Source of the DNA: Triplophysa rosa
Lineage: Eukaryota; Chordata; Actinopteri; Cypriniformes; Nemacheilidae
Assembly (NCBI RefSeq): GCF_024868665.1
Contig: NC_079913.1
Location: 7,669,819 to 7,733,818, forward strand
Direction: 5' to 3'
Length of the DNA stretch: 64,000 bases
Under the pieces are notes generated by a model. The model saw only the letters and a list, made by a program, of their open reading frames with translations, was not told the DNA's origin and searched no databases. The translations under genes and the position numbers were made by a program. Shown here piece after piece: positions 1 to 11,190 of the stretch (positions within the stretch are counted from its first letter, which is position 1; every line of letters begins with the position of its first letter).

Positions 1-445
1 TTAACCCCAATCGCGTCGGGCTTGTTTATTTGCAAGAGTAACAGTTTATTTATTATAGAGTTTATTTATTATAGAGTAACAGGCATGGAAGACCATTCAA
101 TGTGAAAATGGAGGGACTCCGAATGCGAAGGGAGGAGTTGGCCAACGTTCAGCTAGTTACTGAAATCAAGTTCAATAAACCCACTTTCTCATTGCTTTTC
201 ATTTTTCTGTGTTTCTCTGTTACTTAATGTTAACTGTGTCCTGATTGAAAGATTGAATTGGCAGGATTCAGACAGCCTAAATAAAATTAGGTCCGTGAGG
301 TTTGGGGATTTTATGTCACACATTCGAGAAATGTTATACCCTTGGATGGACGCAATTTTAGGGCTTGAGGCTTTTAGGGCTTAGTCTGTTATCAGGCTAT
401 GAGATATGTCGGTCCTTAGGTACGCTTTGTGCAAAATAAAGGCCA
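1..445. other. AT-rich gene-free stretch with a small tandem duplication
   Basis: No coding signal. A 16-bp unit (AGTTTATTTATTATAG) is present twice head to tail at 43-58 and 59-74. The remainder is unremarkable sequence up to the start of the Harbinger-like element. Confidence 0.6.
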
Positions 446-486
446 ATTTATGGTTCTGCGTAGGACCTAAGCCGTAACCTACGGAG

Positions 487-1298
487 TAGCCTACGCAGAG
501 CCGCGTACCCTGTGCGTACCCTACGCCGTAGCCTGACGCACACCTCTCCAAAAATGTAACAACGCGTCAACTCAACGCGGACCCTACGCGGACCGCAAGC
601 GCTGTGGTTGGTCGGTTTGGCAGCATCGTACTTCCTTCTACGCATTTCTGGCATCTTCTTCCGGCAAGTTCAGAGTCCACAAAAGAACAACATGGCAAGC
701 ATCAACATCGCAACAAGCAATTGAACATCGACCAAGTACTGAGCGTCTGATTGAAGAGGTTCAGAAATGCACGCATCTGTATGACTCCTCTTCGGCGGAC
801 TATAAAGACTGTCAGATGGCGGAGAATTCTTGGAGAGAGATTTCCTCTAACGTCGGTTTGGAAGAGTGTCAGCAAAAGACATGAAGAACTTCGCACTTTA
901 TAAACACTGTGCACGATCTTTTGCACTTTATTGGCTTTATAGTTTTATTTTTTGTTTTACCTTTTATTGTTACTAGTTTTTTGAACGTTTTATATTTGAG
1001 TTAATATTACATTGTATACTCATCTATACATAGTTTGCACTTTTACATATTCTGTTCTTTGACTCTTTTGCAAATAAAGAACAAAATTGTGACACTTCCA
1101 GATCTTGGTTGCATTTCGTTTCATTTTTAACTAAACAATTAATAGGGTGAGTTGTCCATGACAAAATATGATATTCTATCTGGGTATCATTTCAATACAC
1201 AGATTTGACATCTATGTATGTGCTCTGCGGAGTACACCCCTTTGAAAAGTATACTTTTTTTCAACAATATCTAAATGAACACACATAAAAATCCAAAA
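487..1298 (+). repeat. Long direct repeat, copy A
   Basis: This stretch repeats almost base for base at 1300-2082. Compared with copy B it carries an extra 11 bp near 583-593 (duplicated CCCTACGCGGA) and an extra 20 bp near 710-729, plus scattered substitutions. The two copies meet at the ambiguous base 1299. Confidence 0.9.
744..884 (+). pseudogene. MADF-domain remnant, copy A (transposon-encoded)
   Basis: The + frame from 744 reads RLIEEVQKCTHLYDSSSADY and continues to a TGA at 882-884. This fits the first two thirds of a MADF domain: a Leu-Ile-x-x-Val helix, a Leu-Tyr-Asp turn, and a Trp-Arg-Glu-Ile helix. It stops at the CQQK position, where a MADF domain normally continues into a Trp-x-x-Leu-Arg helix, so the domain is truncated. 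The only good ATG upstream (692) is in another frame and is quickly terminated after the 20-bp insertion. It is a dead piece of a transposon accessory gene. MADF identity is by motif reading only. Confidence 0.6.
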
Positions 1299-1299
1299 N

Positions 1300-2082
1300 T
1301 GTAGCCTACGCAGAGCCGCGTACCCTGTGCGTACCCTACGCCGTAGCCTGACGCACACCTCTCCAAAAATGTAACAACGCGTCAACTCAACGCGGACCGC
1401 AAGCGCTGTGATTGGTCAGTTTGGCAGCATCGTACTTCCTTCTACGCATTTCTGGCATCTTCTTCCGGCAAGTTCAGAGTCCACAAAAGAACAACATGGC
1501 AAGCATCAACATCGACCAAGTACTGAGCGTCTGATTGAAGAGGTTCAGAAATGCACGCATCTGTATGACTCCTCTTCGGCGGACTATAAAGACTGTAAGA
1601 TGGCGGAGAATTCTTGGAGAGAGATTTCCTCTAACGTCGGTTTGGAAGAGTGTCAGCAAAAGACATGAAGAACTTCGCACTTTATAAACACTGTGCACGA
1701 TCTTTTGCACTTTATTGGCTTTATAGTTTTATTTTTTGTTTTACCTTTTATTGTTACTAGTTTTTTGAACGTTTTATATTTGAGTTAATATTACATTGTA
1801 TACTCATCTATACATAGTTTGCACTTTTACATATTCTGTTCTTTGACTCTTTTGCAAATAAAGAACAAAATTGTGACACTTCCAGATCTTGGTTGCATTT
1901 CGATTCATTTTTAACTAAACAATTAATAGGGTGAGTTGTCCATGACAAAATATGATATTCTATCAGGGTATCATTTCAATACACAGATTTGACATCTATG
2001 TATGTGCTCTGCGGAGTACACCCCTTTGAAAAGTATACTTTTTTTCAACAATATCTAAATGAACACACATAAAAATCCAAAA
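1300..2082 (+). repeat. Long direct repeat, copy B
   Basis: Second copy of 487-1298, starting directly after the ambiguous base at 1299 and lacking the 11-bp and 20-bp extra segments of copy A. It ends in the same ACACATAAAAATCCAAAA string that closes copy A. Confidence 0.9.
1528..1668 (+). pseudogene. MADF-domain remnant, copy B (transposon-encoded)
   Basis: Same 46-codon MADF-like frame as in copy A, ending at TGA 1666-1668. Here the frame stays open upstream to 1408. The nearest Kozak-like ATG (1496-1498) is one base out of frame and runs into a stop after about 12 codons, so the intact gene would need a frame correction. One base difference from copy A changes an Asp-Cys-Gln into an Asp-Cys-Lys. 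Non-functional remnant. Confidence 0.6.
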
Positions 2083-2377
2083 AGTGGACAAGAATAAGTT
2101 TAATATAACATCTGTTTAACTTCTAACATGAAAGAAAGGTTAATAATATAACGGATTACACATTTTTCTGTTTCGATCAGCTCCAACTCCATTAAGATGC
2201 GATCAGCCTCCATTGTCGTTTGCATACACTAGCATACACACAAAACATCGGCGAAGAAGAGCAAACCCGTGAAAACACAAAGAGCCAACTAGCGTTTCGG
2301 CGGTGTAATTGCAGTACGATGCATACTCTCAACGCAGAACCATAAATGTTCATGACGGCATCGTCTACGTACGTAGG

Positions 2378-2400
2378 CTACGCCGTAGGTTACGGCGTAG
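2378..2400. repeat. Perfect short hairpin inside the Harbinger-like right end
   Basis: CTACGCCGTA, then GGT, then TACGGCGTAG: a 10-bp perfect stem with a 3-bp loop, preceded by the palindrome TACGTACGTA. Such TACGCCGTAGG strings recur at both ends of the element. Confidence 0.8.
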
Positions 2401-2413
2401 GTCCTACGCAGAA

Positions 2414-2839
2414 GTAAAAATCATGCTTAAGAGGTTGTGGGTTATATGCCATGTATGTCATGTACATCAGGTTCAGCCAGAAATTAATCCAAATAATAAT
2501 AGTAAATAACAAGGATGCAAAATGCCATATACGCCACATGGTGGTAAAGTTGTTTCCTGAAGTAAAGTTTCATAAATACTTGTATTTTAAATATCAATAA
2601 AATCTAACAGCCATTTATAATGTGTCCCTAAAGCACTGTTCTGATGGTTTCTATTATAGGCTAAAATGAACCATACAAGCAGTTTGAGGCTAGAAATTTC
2701 CTGCCAAATCGTAGCCAAGCTGTTGCACCAACATGAACTTGCTCATGGTTGCCTATACAGAAAAGCATTAAGATTTACGATGATGGAAAAGCAGGTGGGT
2801 TAAGGTAGACCTTGATCAAGGTCACTTGCTTACTAGCAT
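2414..2839. other. Gene-free stretch
   Basis: AT-rich sequence between two transposons. I see no coding, RNA or repeat signal. Confidence 0.5.
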
Positions 2840-2842
2840 TTA

Positions 2843-3082
2843 GGCCTGGTTTCACAGACAAGGCTTAAGGCTAGTACCAGACTGGAATGAATGTGTGACC
2901 TGTCTTAACTCAATTTAACTTGCCCTGAAATGTCTTAAAATATATCAGTGCCATTGTTTTGTCTCAAAATGCACACCAGTAATGTATTCTTCGAAGGCAT
3001 CTTTATAAAAGCGACATAAATATCTTAATTCAACTAAGGCATAGTCCTGGCTTAAGCTAAGCCGTGTCTGTGAAACCGGGCC
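2843..3082. mobile_element. 240-bp MITE with TTA target duplication (Harbinger type)
   Basis: Ends GGCCTGGTTTCACAGACA and (inverted) GGCCCGGTTTCACAGACA are near-perfect terminal inverted repeats, continuing inward as AGGCTTA on both sides. TTA flanks both ends (2840-2842 and 3083-3085). Three-base TWA duplications are the hallmark of Harbinger elements. Too small to code for anything. Confidence 0.85.
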
Positions 3083-3154
3083 TTAATATAATAACAGATT
3101 TGTAATAGGGGCTTTCGATTTGTAAAATGAAAGCCCCCAGTTATGGAAGTAACC

Positions 3155-3349
3155 CTACTGTAAATACACAGAGTTATTTTCAACCCAGCGTTTGGGTCAA
3201 AGGGGATAAACACAACCGTTTGGTTATAAATTAACCTATACTGGGTTGTTTTGAGCTATTGTTGGGTCAAATATAAACCATTTTCTGGGTTTATTTAACC
3301 CAATGGTTAGGTAAGTCCCTTTTTTGACCCAATGATGCGATTAAGAGTG
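3155..3349. repeat. AACCCA/TGGGTT-rich interspersed MITE-like repeat, copy 1
   Basis: TTATTTTCAACCCAGC followed by TTTGGGTCAAA at the left, multiple ACCCAA/TTGGGT strings, and TTTTTTGACCCAA near the right end. The same family recurs at 42379-42593. Ends are diffuse, so limits are approximate. Confidence 0.6.
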
Positions 3350-3467
3350 TAGAGGGTGTACAATCGCTTTTGTGTTTGGATCATACTTTTTGCACCAAAT
3401 CAAGAGATGTTAATTTTGTTCAAACCAATCCCTGCACTATGTGTTAGATACAAGGACACGTTGAGCC

Positions 3468-3614
3468 ATGGAGACCCTGTGTGATTACGTAGTGGAAAGT
3501 TTGAGACTGCAAAATGGCGGGATATCCGTACAGGATATGGATGATGGCCTGTTCATCTTCCCCACCGGCCAGCTGCCCTGGGCTGAGCTCAGAATCAAGA
3601 GGCCTGGCCAGTAA
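3468..3614 (+). CDS. Unrecognised 48-codon ORF with strong Kozak context; possible first coding exon
   Basis: ATG sits in GAGCCATGGAG, a near-ideal vertebrate start context, with an in-frame TGA immediately upstream (3462-3464), so translation could not begin earlier in this exon. The frame starts METLCDYVVESL and ends ELRIKRPGQ before TAA. Composition is balanced (acidic DMDD stretch, hydrophobic LFIF, basic RIKRP end) and codon choice is GC-richer than the surroundings. A donor-like CA|GTAAAC at 3610-3615 overlaps the stop, so it could equally be a first coding exon whose continuation is out of sight. I do not recognise the peptide and assign no function; chance occurrence is possible for an ORF this short. 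Confidence 0.35.
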   Translation: METLCDYVVESLRLQNGGISVQDMDDGLFIFPTGQLPWAELRIKRPGQ

Positions 3615-6600
3615 ACCTGAGGCCGCAGCCAAATGTCCACATAAAACCCAGACACAGTTGTGTGACCCACACCCTTCCATTTACCAGCTTCACATTTTAT
3701 CCTTCTTACTCTCTTCCTTTGCCTCGCTGTTACTTACTTGCTTGCTTTCTCAGACCAATACAATCAAAATTATGTTATGCACCCTTATAAAAAGGGTTGT
3801 GAAACAGTTGGTTATCAACAGGCTTTACTTCAGAAACACTGCACATCAAGTGGTGACCCAACACAATACCAAAGCGTCCTTAAAATGAGACATTGAACTT
3901 TATTAAAATAGCAATGAAGCCTGTTTATTAACATGGCATGGGCCGAATACAAAATTTGATCATTTTGGTTTCTAAATATCTCTTAAATTTCAATGGTTTT
4001 ATGCTCTTAGCAGCCAAAAAACTATTGTACGAACCATGTTGTGGTCGGCACAAACCATGTTTATCCTCGTGAAAGTGAACCCGTATTTAATATACTGTAG
4101 AGTGGGTTGTGCTTTTAATGGTTTTTGAGGATGAGAGCATGTTATGCAATCTGTTCAAGTTGGCATCTGCCTAAATTAACCGGATCTACCAACTAACAGA
4201 TCAATTGAACCAAATGGCCATACAGTCTTGGACGTAAACAAGTTTTAATTTAACAATTTTATATGATTTTTTTATCTTTTAGAATTGTTTTTTTAGAATA
4301 GACCCAGTCCCCGAGACCCTAGTTTCTCTACTGGGTTTTGCAAGAGAAACAAGAATGAATTTTCTCTTCCATATGGGCACTCTGCTGCATTTTAATTCCC
4401 TCCTCTTTGAATCTGATCTCTTTTCCTATAATTCATGCTGGACTAATGAGATCAAAGCATGTTCCAGCTGTTTGGGACACCACCCTATAGAATAATTGAC
4501 ACTAGGTCCATTCTGCTGTAAGTGGCTTTTGGCTGTGTCCTTGCATATAAGCTGTAAACCCTAATGTGGAAACTATTACACTAAATGTCAAGAGAAACAG
4601 AAGAGTTTACTCATCCAGAGCTTTAAACCCATAGTAAAAAAGCACACGAGTATGAATCAGTTCTAAATTCACATAGTTTCACAAAGGACGTGTCCAACCA
4701 TGTTCAGTTTCCTGTAAACCTGATCAGACAAACACTTTGAATCATTGCTATAGAAGTAAACTTTGTAAAATCTCACAGCATTTCAACGGTCAGTTACACA
4801 AAGCAACAAGATCGATGACTCAACTTTTGCCAGCAATCTGGATTCAATCTCTGAACTGGTTCAAGCACAGAGTGGCAAGCTGTTCTGTCTGCCTTACACT
4901 TGGCGTATCTGCAGACCAGCCTCCAGACGTGAGATGTGGCGTACGGTAAGGGAGACCAAAGTCTGTTAGAATCATTAGAACCTGCGAGCAGAGAGCTGAC
5001 CAAACCGCTGTGGTGTAGCACAATGAATCCCAAACCACTATCTCTGTTATTGCAAAACAGCTGCGCCACTGAAAAAGAATAAAAGGAAAATGATAAAGAT
5101 AAAGAGAGAAGTCGCAAAAAAAAGTTAGAGAGCCTAATAGGGTCATCCAAGTCTAACGTAAACAGACACACAATAGATTTGGAGAAGTGAAAAATATTTA
5201 CATGGCGAGTCAACTACAATTGTCCACGGTGAGTTTTATTGAGAAATCAGCCAAAAAGCCAAAACAAAGGCTCATATCCTCTGTATGGTGTGTGGACATT
5301 CTAAATGTTGTGTTTTTACTGGCATACAACAGTTTTAAGACAAAAAAAGTATGAAACTATTAAAATACAAGTAAAATACAACATAAATCATTGATGGCAA
5401 CCTTGAATATCACCTGGAGAAAAAAATGACACATGTAGGATATGTGGTATCTGTTGTCTGCTTTTTCTCTTTCTAATCTAGTTAATTTATTCACATCTAA
5501 TGAAAATTGAATTAAAATTGTAGGCTTGTGAAGAACTTCATACATTGACAATTAACTACACCTAAACTAAACTAATTTCAATCAAAAGTCTTTAAAACGG
5601 AGGTGTCTGCTAGGTTTAGGTCCCACCATAATCAAACACATCTGCATGTAATTTTCAAATAATCCTAAAGAGTTTATTAACTGATTAAACATCTGTTTTA
5701 GATTAAAATTCTGTGGGATTATGAGATGCATGTACAAACCTTTGACTGTGTGTGGACAGACAGATAGATTTGAGTCAAAAGTCAAACATCAAAAGACAAA
5801 CATCATTTTGTTGTTTGGTTTAGATACGTCCTATTTTAACATCTGAATGTTTATATGGGGCTGATGTAAAATGACCGATGACGGCCGCTTCCAAAAGCAG
5901 CTCTGATCTAATCCCAGTATCGCCAACCACAATCACCACAGAGAACCACACACAACTTTACATCTGAAATCAAAACCGCAGAGAAAATACAGCTGTGGAA
6001 GTATGTGGGCGGGTGTGGAATGCTTTCTCTAACCTCCTTTCTACACAATTTCAGATTTGTGTTGTTTTTATTAATATGGTTATTACAGATTTGCTGTCAC
6101 AGCATGCGCATATATCAGAAACATTTGGCTAACGTTTATTATGTATTAGCAAGATTTTCCAAGCTCTGTTGAAATATCACTAAAGTATCACTGTGTTACA
6201 GGATGTGCGTAATCTTTTGGCAGTTTTGTGACTGTTGTGCTGAAATTCAGGGGTACAATCTTGTAAGGATCAGAAGTGTTCTGAAGAACTGCTAGACCAG
6301 CTTGTTTATGAAAGCTTTTTAACAAATTTTTAAATCTAATTCATCCAACCACTATATGCCATAAGACTATAAGACTGTAATTGTTTAAAAATATTGGTAG
6401 TCAAAGAAAGTCTAAGAGGAAGTGGACTGATCTAATCTGGTGTCTGTTTCTCTGGTTTAGTCTGGATTTGATTTATGCATCAGACACCAGCTTTTACTGC
6501 TGCCAACTGAGTAGCGAGACCACCAAAGCCAAACACGACCATAAAAAGAATGTCAAACCTGCCCAAACCCCGAAGAACCAAGCAGAACTTCTCTAAGCAA

Positions 6601-7152
6601 CCAACCACAAACCTGCTAATAAATCCAGTCTCCAAATAAAAAAATAGGCTACAGAAAGTGCAACTAAAGACACTTACTGTACATACTACTATGCCAAAGA
6701 ACACCAAAACTAAATGAGAAAAAACGAAATGAGACATCATACAATCAATAGCACTGCACAGTAGAAACTATGATACCCCAAAATAATCTAGAACAAGTCT
6801 TACGTTACATTTATACCATCTCATTCACACGTTTTAGTTTTTGCGTCATTGACAGTTTTTTTGCACGCACAAGCATAGACTTAACATAACTTATTTGTTA
6901 CCGTCAGTCGGTGTGGACGCCAATATAGTTATCGTTGTAGTTATCGTCATAGGTGAAGAAATGTTTTTAAGAATGACAATTTTACAACTGGTAGTTATTA
7001 TAATGAACACAGCTAAAAGTCATTTTCTTGGTTCAGAAAGCTTTCTCGATTAAAATAAATAAATTAAGAATCAGTCTGGATTTAAGAATTTCAAATGCAG
7101 AAAACGTGAGAAATAAAAAAAATGATGTTTGAAAATATTCAACAATATTTAA
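3615..7152. other. Gene-free AT-rich stretch
   Basis: Only short, low-complexity open frames on both strands, none with a recognisable domain, splice pattern or start context. No clear transposon ends were found. Confidence 0.5.
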
Positions 7153-7402
7153 CACTCTTAAAAATAAAGGTGCTTCACAATTATAGAAGAACCTTTTATG
7201 TGTAAATGGTTCCAGAAAGAACCTATAACATTCAACTTGAACAACTTTCTGTTTCACAAAAGGTTTTTTGTAGTGAAAAAAGGTAAGACATAGATGGTTC
7301 TTTTAAAGATCCTTTGAATGAATGGTTCTTTGTGGAACCAAAAATGGTTCTTCTTCGGCATCGCTGTCAAGAACGTTTTAAGCACCTTTATTTTTAAGAG
7401 TG
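7153..7402. mobile_element. 250-bp MITE with 23-bp perfect terminal inverted repeats
   Basis: Starts CACTCTTAAAAATAAAGGTG and ends with its exact reverse complement; the arms match perfectly over 23 bases. The interior is rich in GGTTCTTT/AAGAACC strings. I recognise this as a common cyprinid repeat but see no convincing target duplication to place it in a superfamily. Non-coding. Confidence 0.85.
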
Positions 7403-7845
7403 AAGGATAGATCAAAACAATTAAATGACACATGAATAATTATTCCAGCCGTTACATCAAATAGCGGTCCGTCCGCGTGCAGGACTCTGGCACGGGCTGG
7501 AAGAGAAACTTCTAGATGGATCTGACATCTGGTCCACAATAGGTAGACTGAAATGTCTTTGCAATGTATGGAACACACATGTGCAAAATATAAGATATGT
7601 TTTATTGTATGCTGATGGGAATGTAAATGAATACACCCTTGGCTCAACTGGATCAACTAAAGCGAACGGGAAATTAAACTAACATTTCGTGTTATACAAA
7701 CAAAGTCATGTGCCAGAAGAGGGCTGGAACTCTGAAGCACAAGAGCAAGAGAAAACCACTTTTTCTAAATTTTCGGGGTGGCTTTGTTTATCATTGGTTG
7801 TGTAACTAAAAATGAATCTGCTATTCCACAAGATTTGAATGTGTG
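7403..7845. other. Gene-free stretch
   Basis: No supported feature between two MITEs. Confidence 0.5.
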
Positions 7846-7851
7846 AGAAAA

Positions 7852-8077
7852 CCAACACAATCTTATTTCATGGCAAAAAAATGTAGCTATTTTACAAGGT
7901 GGCTAATTTGAGCCAATTCGTACATGCTTTCGCTCCAGTGACATTAGGTTTAGAGGAGGGGTTAGAGGTGGGGCTTCAAGATTGCTTTTTTATTAATCCT
8001 ATGTTTTTTGCGCATGAATTCATACGTAGAATAGCTACCTCGTAAAATAGCTATAAATTCCCTTGAGATCAGGTTGG
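7852..8077. mobile_element. 226-bp MITE
   Basis: Inverted ends begin CCAAC and share the inner block TAGCTATTTTAC(A/G)AGGT(A/G)GCT in inverted orientation. AGAAAA is repeated on both outer sides (7846-7851 and 8078-8083). A more decayed relative lies near 27040-27190, sharing GCTTTCGC(T/C)CCAGTGAC. Confidence 0.65.
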
Positions 8078-8083
8078 AGAAAA

Positions 8084-10590
8084 TCAATTAAGGCCAATTA
8101 AGAAGCCCAAGAATTTTATTTGACCCCTAGAAAACTGATTTATAAGTGTGGACATGTGTACATGTTGATATCTCTGCATTTGAGCTCTATGTTCTTTGGA
8201 AATATCTTAACCCCTTGTCAAATATGTGATGTCTTTACCAGTCTCTTCAAGCTTTCAAGCATATCGTGGAATGTCTGTATATTGCGTTTCTGTGTGTAGC
8301 ACATAAATTGTGTCGTACTAAGGTCAGAAGAGGTACTAAAAAAAAAAGGCAAAAACAAATGTGAAAAGATCAGTAACAGCTTACACATTCATGGGATCAA
8401 TAAAGTCCATCCATCCGACCATTTGAACTTTTAAAAAGCAGTACAAATTTCCTCTCCTCTCGCCGAAAGATCATTTTTTAGAAAACTGCAAAGAGCCAAA
8501 TGAAGAAATGTCCATGAAAATAATATAAACAGATGCTTTACCCTAAACGCTCATCATTCTCATACACACACAATGAAACGATAATACTGACCACCACCTA
8601 CAACACACTCTATTCTACAATACTATACACACACCCAGACAAGAAATGTATTAGGCAATACAAGAGGAATGCACAAATTCAGGGGAGATCTGGAGTCTGG
8701 CTGGTCAGGAAATGGCCAGCGGAGGGAAAAAAGATTCAGACCATGATCCAGGGAAAAAACACGGCACTCATCCTGTTCTTTTAATCCAATCGTAATGTCA
8801 GTCAGACAAAAGTAGGGGTTAATTGCTTCGCTTAGGGGCAAATGATGGTGGCAACCATCTGAAAATGGCAGAAATCGCCTGAACTACAATGTGCTGTATG
8901 CAACTATTGAAACTCCACAATCCGATTAGAAAGCTGATACGTACAGTAAATAACTACGTAACTCTTGCAAAAAAACGCAAGTGCTTGTTTTTTCCTTTCT
9001 CGTTTTCTTTCTCACTGTCTGCCACGAAAGAACATTCCCATCAGTTTATTGCTCCCAGACTTCTGCGATCCTGTTGATTATGTTAAGGCCTTGGCTCTGC
9101 TCTCCTGGCTAAAGCTGGAATAAATGGTGAAAACCCCCTGCTCCATCCTAAACATCTTGAACCATTATTCAAGTCATTCCTTATCACACAGCTTTGAAGC
9201 TTGGCGAATCTAAACTATCAAGATTTGACTAAACGAATACGTAAAGATGCGAAAGCAACAAATAACTCTAACTTGCTGGACGAAATTATGGGAGCGTTTC
9301 TGCACACGGAATGGCGGCTGTCGCGCTTCTTGGAAATATCCAGCCGAGTGAGTGGCTGAATAGTAGGTCAGCCATCTTTCTTCCATTCTGTACAGAATAG
9401 AGCCGTTTGGAGCTTTCAGGCTTTGCCGCCGGGAATGCCTGGTAACACTGACTGCCAGACGAAACACTTCCTTTGTATATGTCAGCCCTCGGCGCCTGGC
9501 CATCGCTGCGTCTGTTTTTATCTAGCTGCGTGTTTGTGTGTGCGTCTGAGAGAAAGAGAGAAGAGAGTCTGTCTCTACCTTTTTCTTTGCATCATTGCAT
9601 GCAGGGGCAACCGAATCAAAACCTCAATATAAAATGCATTATTTTAAACACAAAAAAATATTTTTCCTGGAATGAAAGGCTGTCTAAATCAAATGCACAA
9701 TATCATCAATTTAAAGTGCAAAAATGACTCATGAATATTAAGTGTCTAATGTGACCAAATGGTTTGGGGGGAAAACCCACAGTAAATTGTTTGTCTATTT
9801 TATATTAAATGAACAAATTATTTACAGTCCACAGCCAAATTAACATTTTAAATCGACAGCCTTCTGTGGATTTTACTTCTGGGCTTTCCTATAACACAAT
9901 CATCTCAAAGTCCCCATTTCATTTTCCTTTTTATAATGACTGTTATTAGAAATTGTGCACCTAAGCTTGAAACTACTGTCAGTTTTTCAGAACAGTTACA
10001 ATAAATTTTCGCAAATGCCACAAGGCAGTACCGCAATACAGTATGCCTAGAATGCAACTGACTCAACAATGAAACCAACTGCTTTCACATTATCGTCACC
10101 CATAAATCTGCCTTCTGTGCATCACATTCTGTCTGAGACAAATGAGATCCTAATGTCACAGTGAATCCTCTTTTGTGGCTCTCCCTTCATGCCCACTGGG
10201 GCTGATTTCCCATAATCCTCTAGGGCGTATAATACCAGTGTGGCAGCTCGATCTGTTTCTCTTGGACGTGTGTGTGTTTGCTCTTCTGTTCTTGCAAAAT
10301 ACTGCACATTTCCATAGCAGACACCAACAACTAGTTGCCTGCTTTGCTTCCACAAAAGGAGGAAAAATGAGTTACCCACTATACCCATTTAAAAGGGAAA
10401 GAGAGAAAGAGAGAGGTATACAGACAATGTTTTATGGAAAAATCAAGTCCATACACCACACGTTTGAGAGTCTGTCAAATGATGAGAAACTGACGTATTT
10501 GTTCGTCTGCTGTGTATTAGCTGCACAATAAGTGTCTGCCTGTCACAACAAAAGGGAAAACAATGAATCTGCCCTGACCTGATGTTTCCA
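8084..10590. other. Gene-free stretch with a GC-richer island
   Basis: No gene found. Around 9270-9520 base composition rises and the sequence is non-repetitive, but open frames there are short and lack domain signatures. Confidence 0.45.
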
Positions 10591-10904
10591 ACATATGTAC
10601 ATAAAATATAAATAAAATATTACTTTATTCTGCTACTTAAATGTATATTTTGCTTTTGTAAATCATTGTTTAAACTATACTTTATTTCTGTTTTTATATA
10701 TTTACATATAAACCACTTTAGGTTGCACTTTAGGTTACATCACACCCTTTTATTTTATTTTATTTTAATTTATTTTATTAATATTATTACCTTTCTTTTT
10801 TTGTTTGTATACATACTTGCACTATTTCTATACGTATAGCCCAGCTGCAAATGCTTTGGCAATACGAATGTGCATTCTTCCGTGCCAATAAAGCACACTT
10901 AAAT

Positions 10905-10912
<8 letters not shown>
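10590..10912 (+). repeat. Retroelement 3' tail, plus orientation
   Basis: AT-rich stretch ending in TGCCAATAAAGCA-type sequence (10884-10897 region), then AAATTGAAAATTG and directly a (GA)n tract. A consensus AATAAA followed by a simple tail is typical of old fish non-LTR retroelement 3' ends. The family is not assigned because no coding remnant is present. Confidence 0.45.

Positions 10913-10946
<34 letters not shown>
10913..10946. repeat. (GA)n microsatellite
   Basis: Seventeen uninterrupted GA units following the retroelement tail. Confidence 0.95.
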
Positions 10947-10949
<3 letters not shown>

Positions 10950-11134
10950 CGCGTTAGGTTAGAAAGAAACTGTTATAGTTATGCGTGCCTTATACAGTAG
11001 AAAACATCTAATAAATTGCCACCAGGAAACACACAAAGTGAATGTAAATTTATTCATTATTCAATAAAATAAAATGTATTCAGTTTCTTTGGGTAAAGGC
11101 ATCTGATATGCATGAATGTAAAGTGATAGTCACA

Positions 11135-11190
11135 CATTTACATTTATTCATTTAGCAGACACATTTAACCAAAGCAACTTACAAATGAGG
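11135..11190 (-). repeat. L2 LINE 3'-tail fragment
   Basis: CATTTACATTTATTCATTTA followed by GCAGACACATTTAACCAAAG matches, with few changes, the 3' terminus of the L2 element at 42743 (read on the plus strand). A severely 5'-truncated minus-strand insertion. Confidence 0.75.

Larger units (their letters stand above)
446..2413. mobile_element. Harbinger/PIF-like DNA transposon, degraded, with internal duplication
   Basis: The left end (TTCTGCGTAGGACCTA, from 454) is inverted at the right end (ending 2413). The inverted match continues inward through GCCGTAACCTACGG with few mismatches. A second inverted pair links 446-461 (ATTTATGGTTCTGCGT) with 2332-2347, so the right border is compound. Internal sequence holds two copies of a MADF-type DNA-binding domain remnant. 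Harbinger-class transposons commonly carry such a Myb/MADF partner gene. No transposase is readable and I could not define a target-site duplication, so the superfamily call rests on the MADF remnant and end structure. Confidence 0.55.

Noticed and set aside
3514..3888. 124-codon open frame overlapping the 48-codon ORF
   Set aside because: Start context poor and composition unlike a protein family. The shorter frame starting at 3468 has a much better start, though it too is unproven.
4794..5213. 139-codon open frame on the minus strand
   Set aside because: A LSLSLSF stretch comes from a purine/pyrimidine-rich tract; no domain or homology signal.
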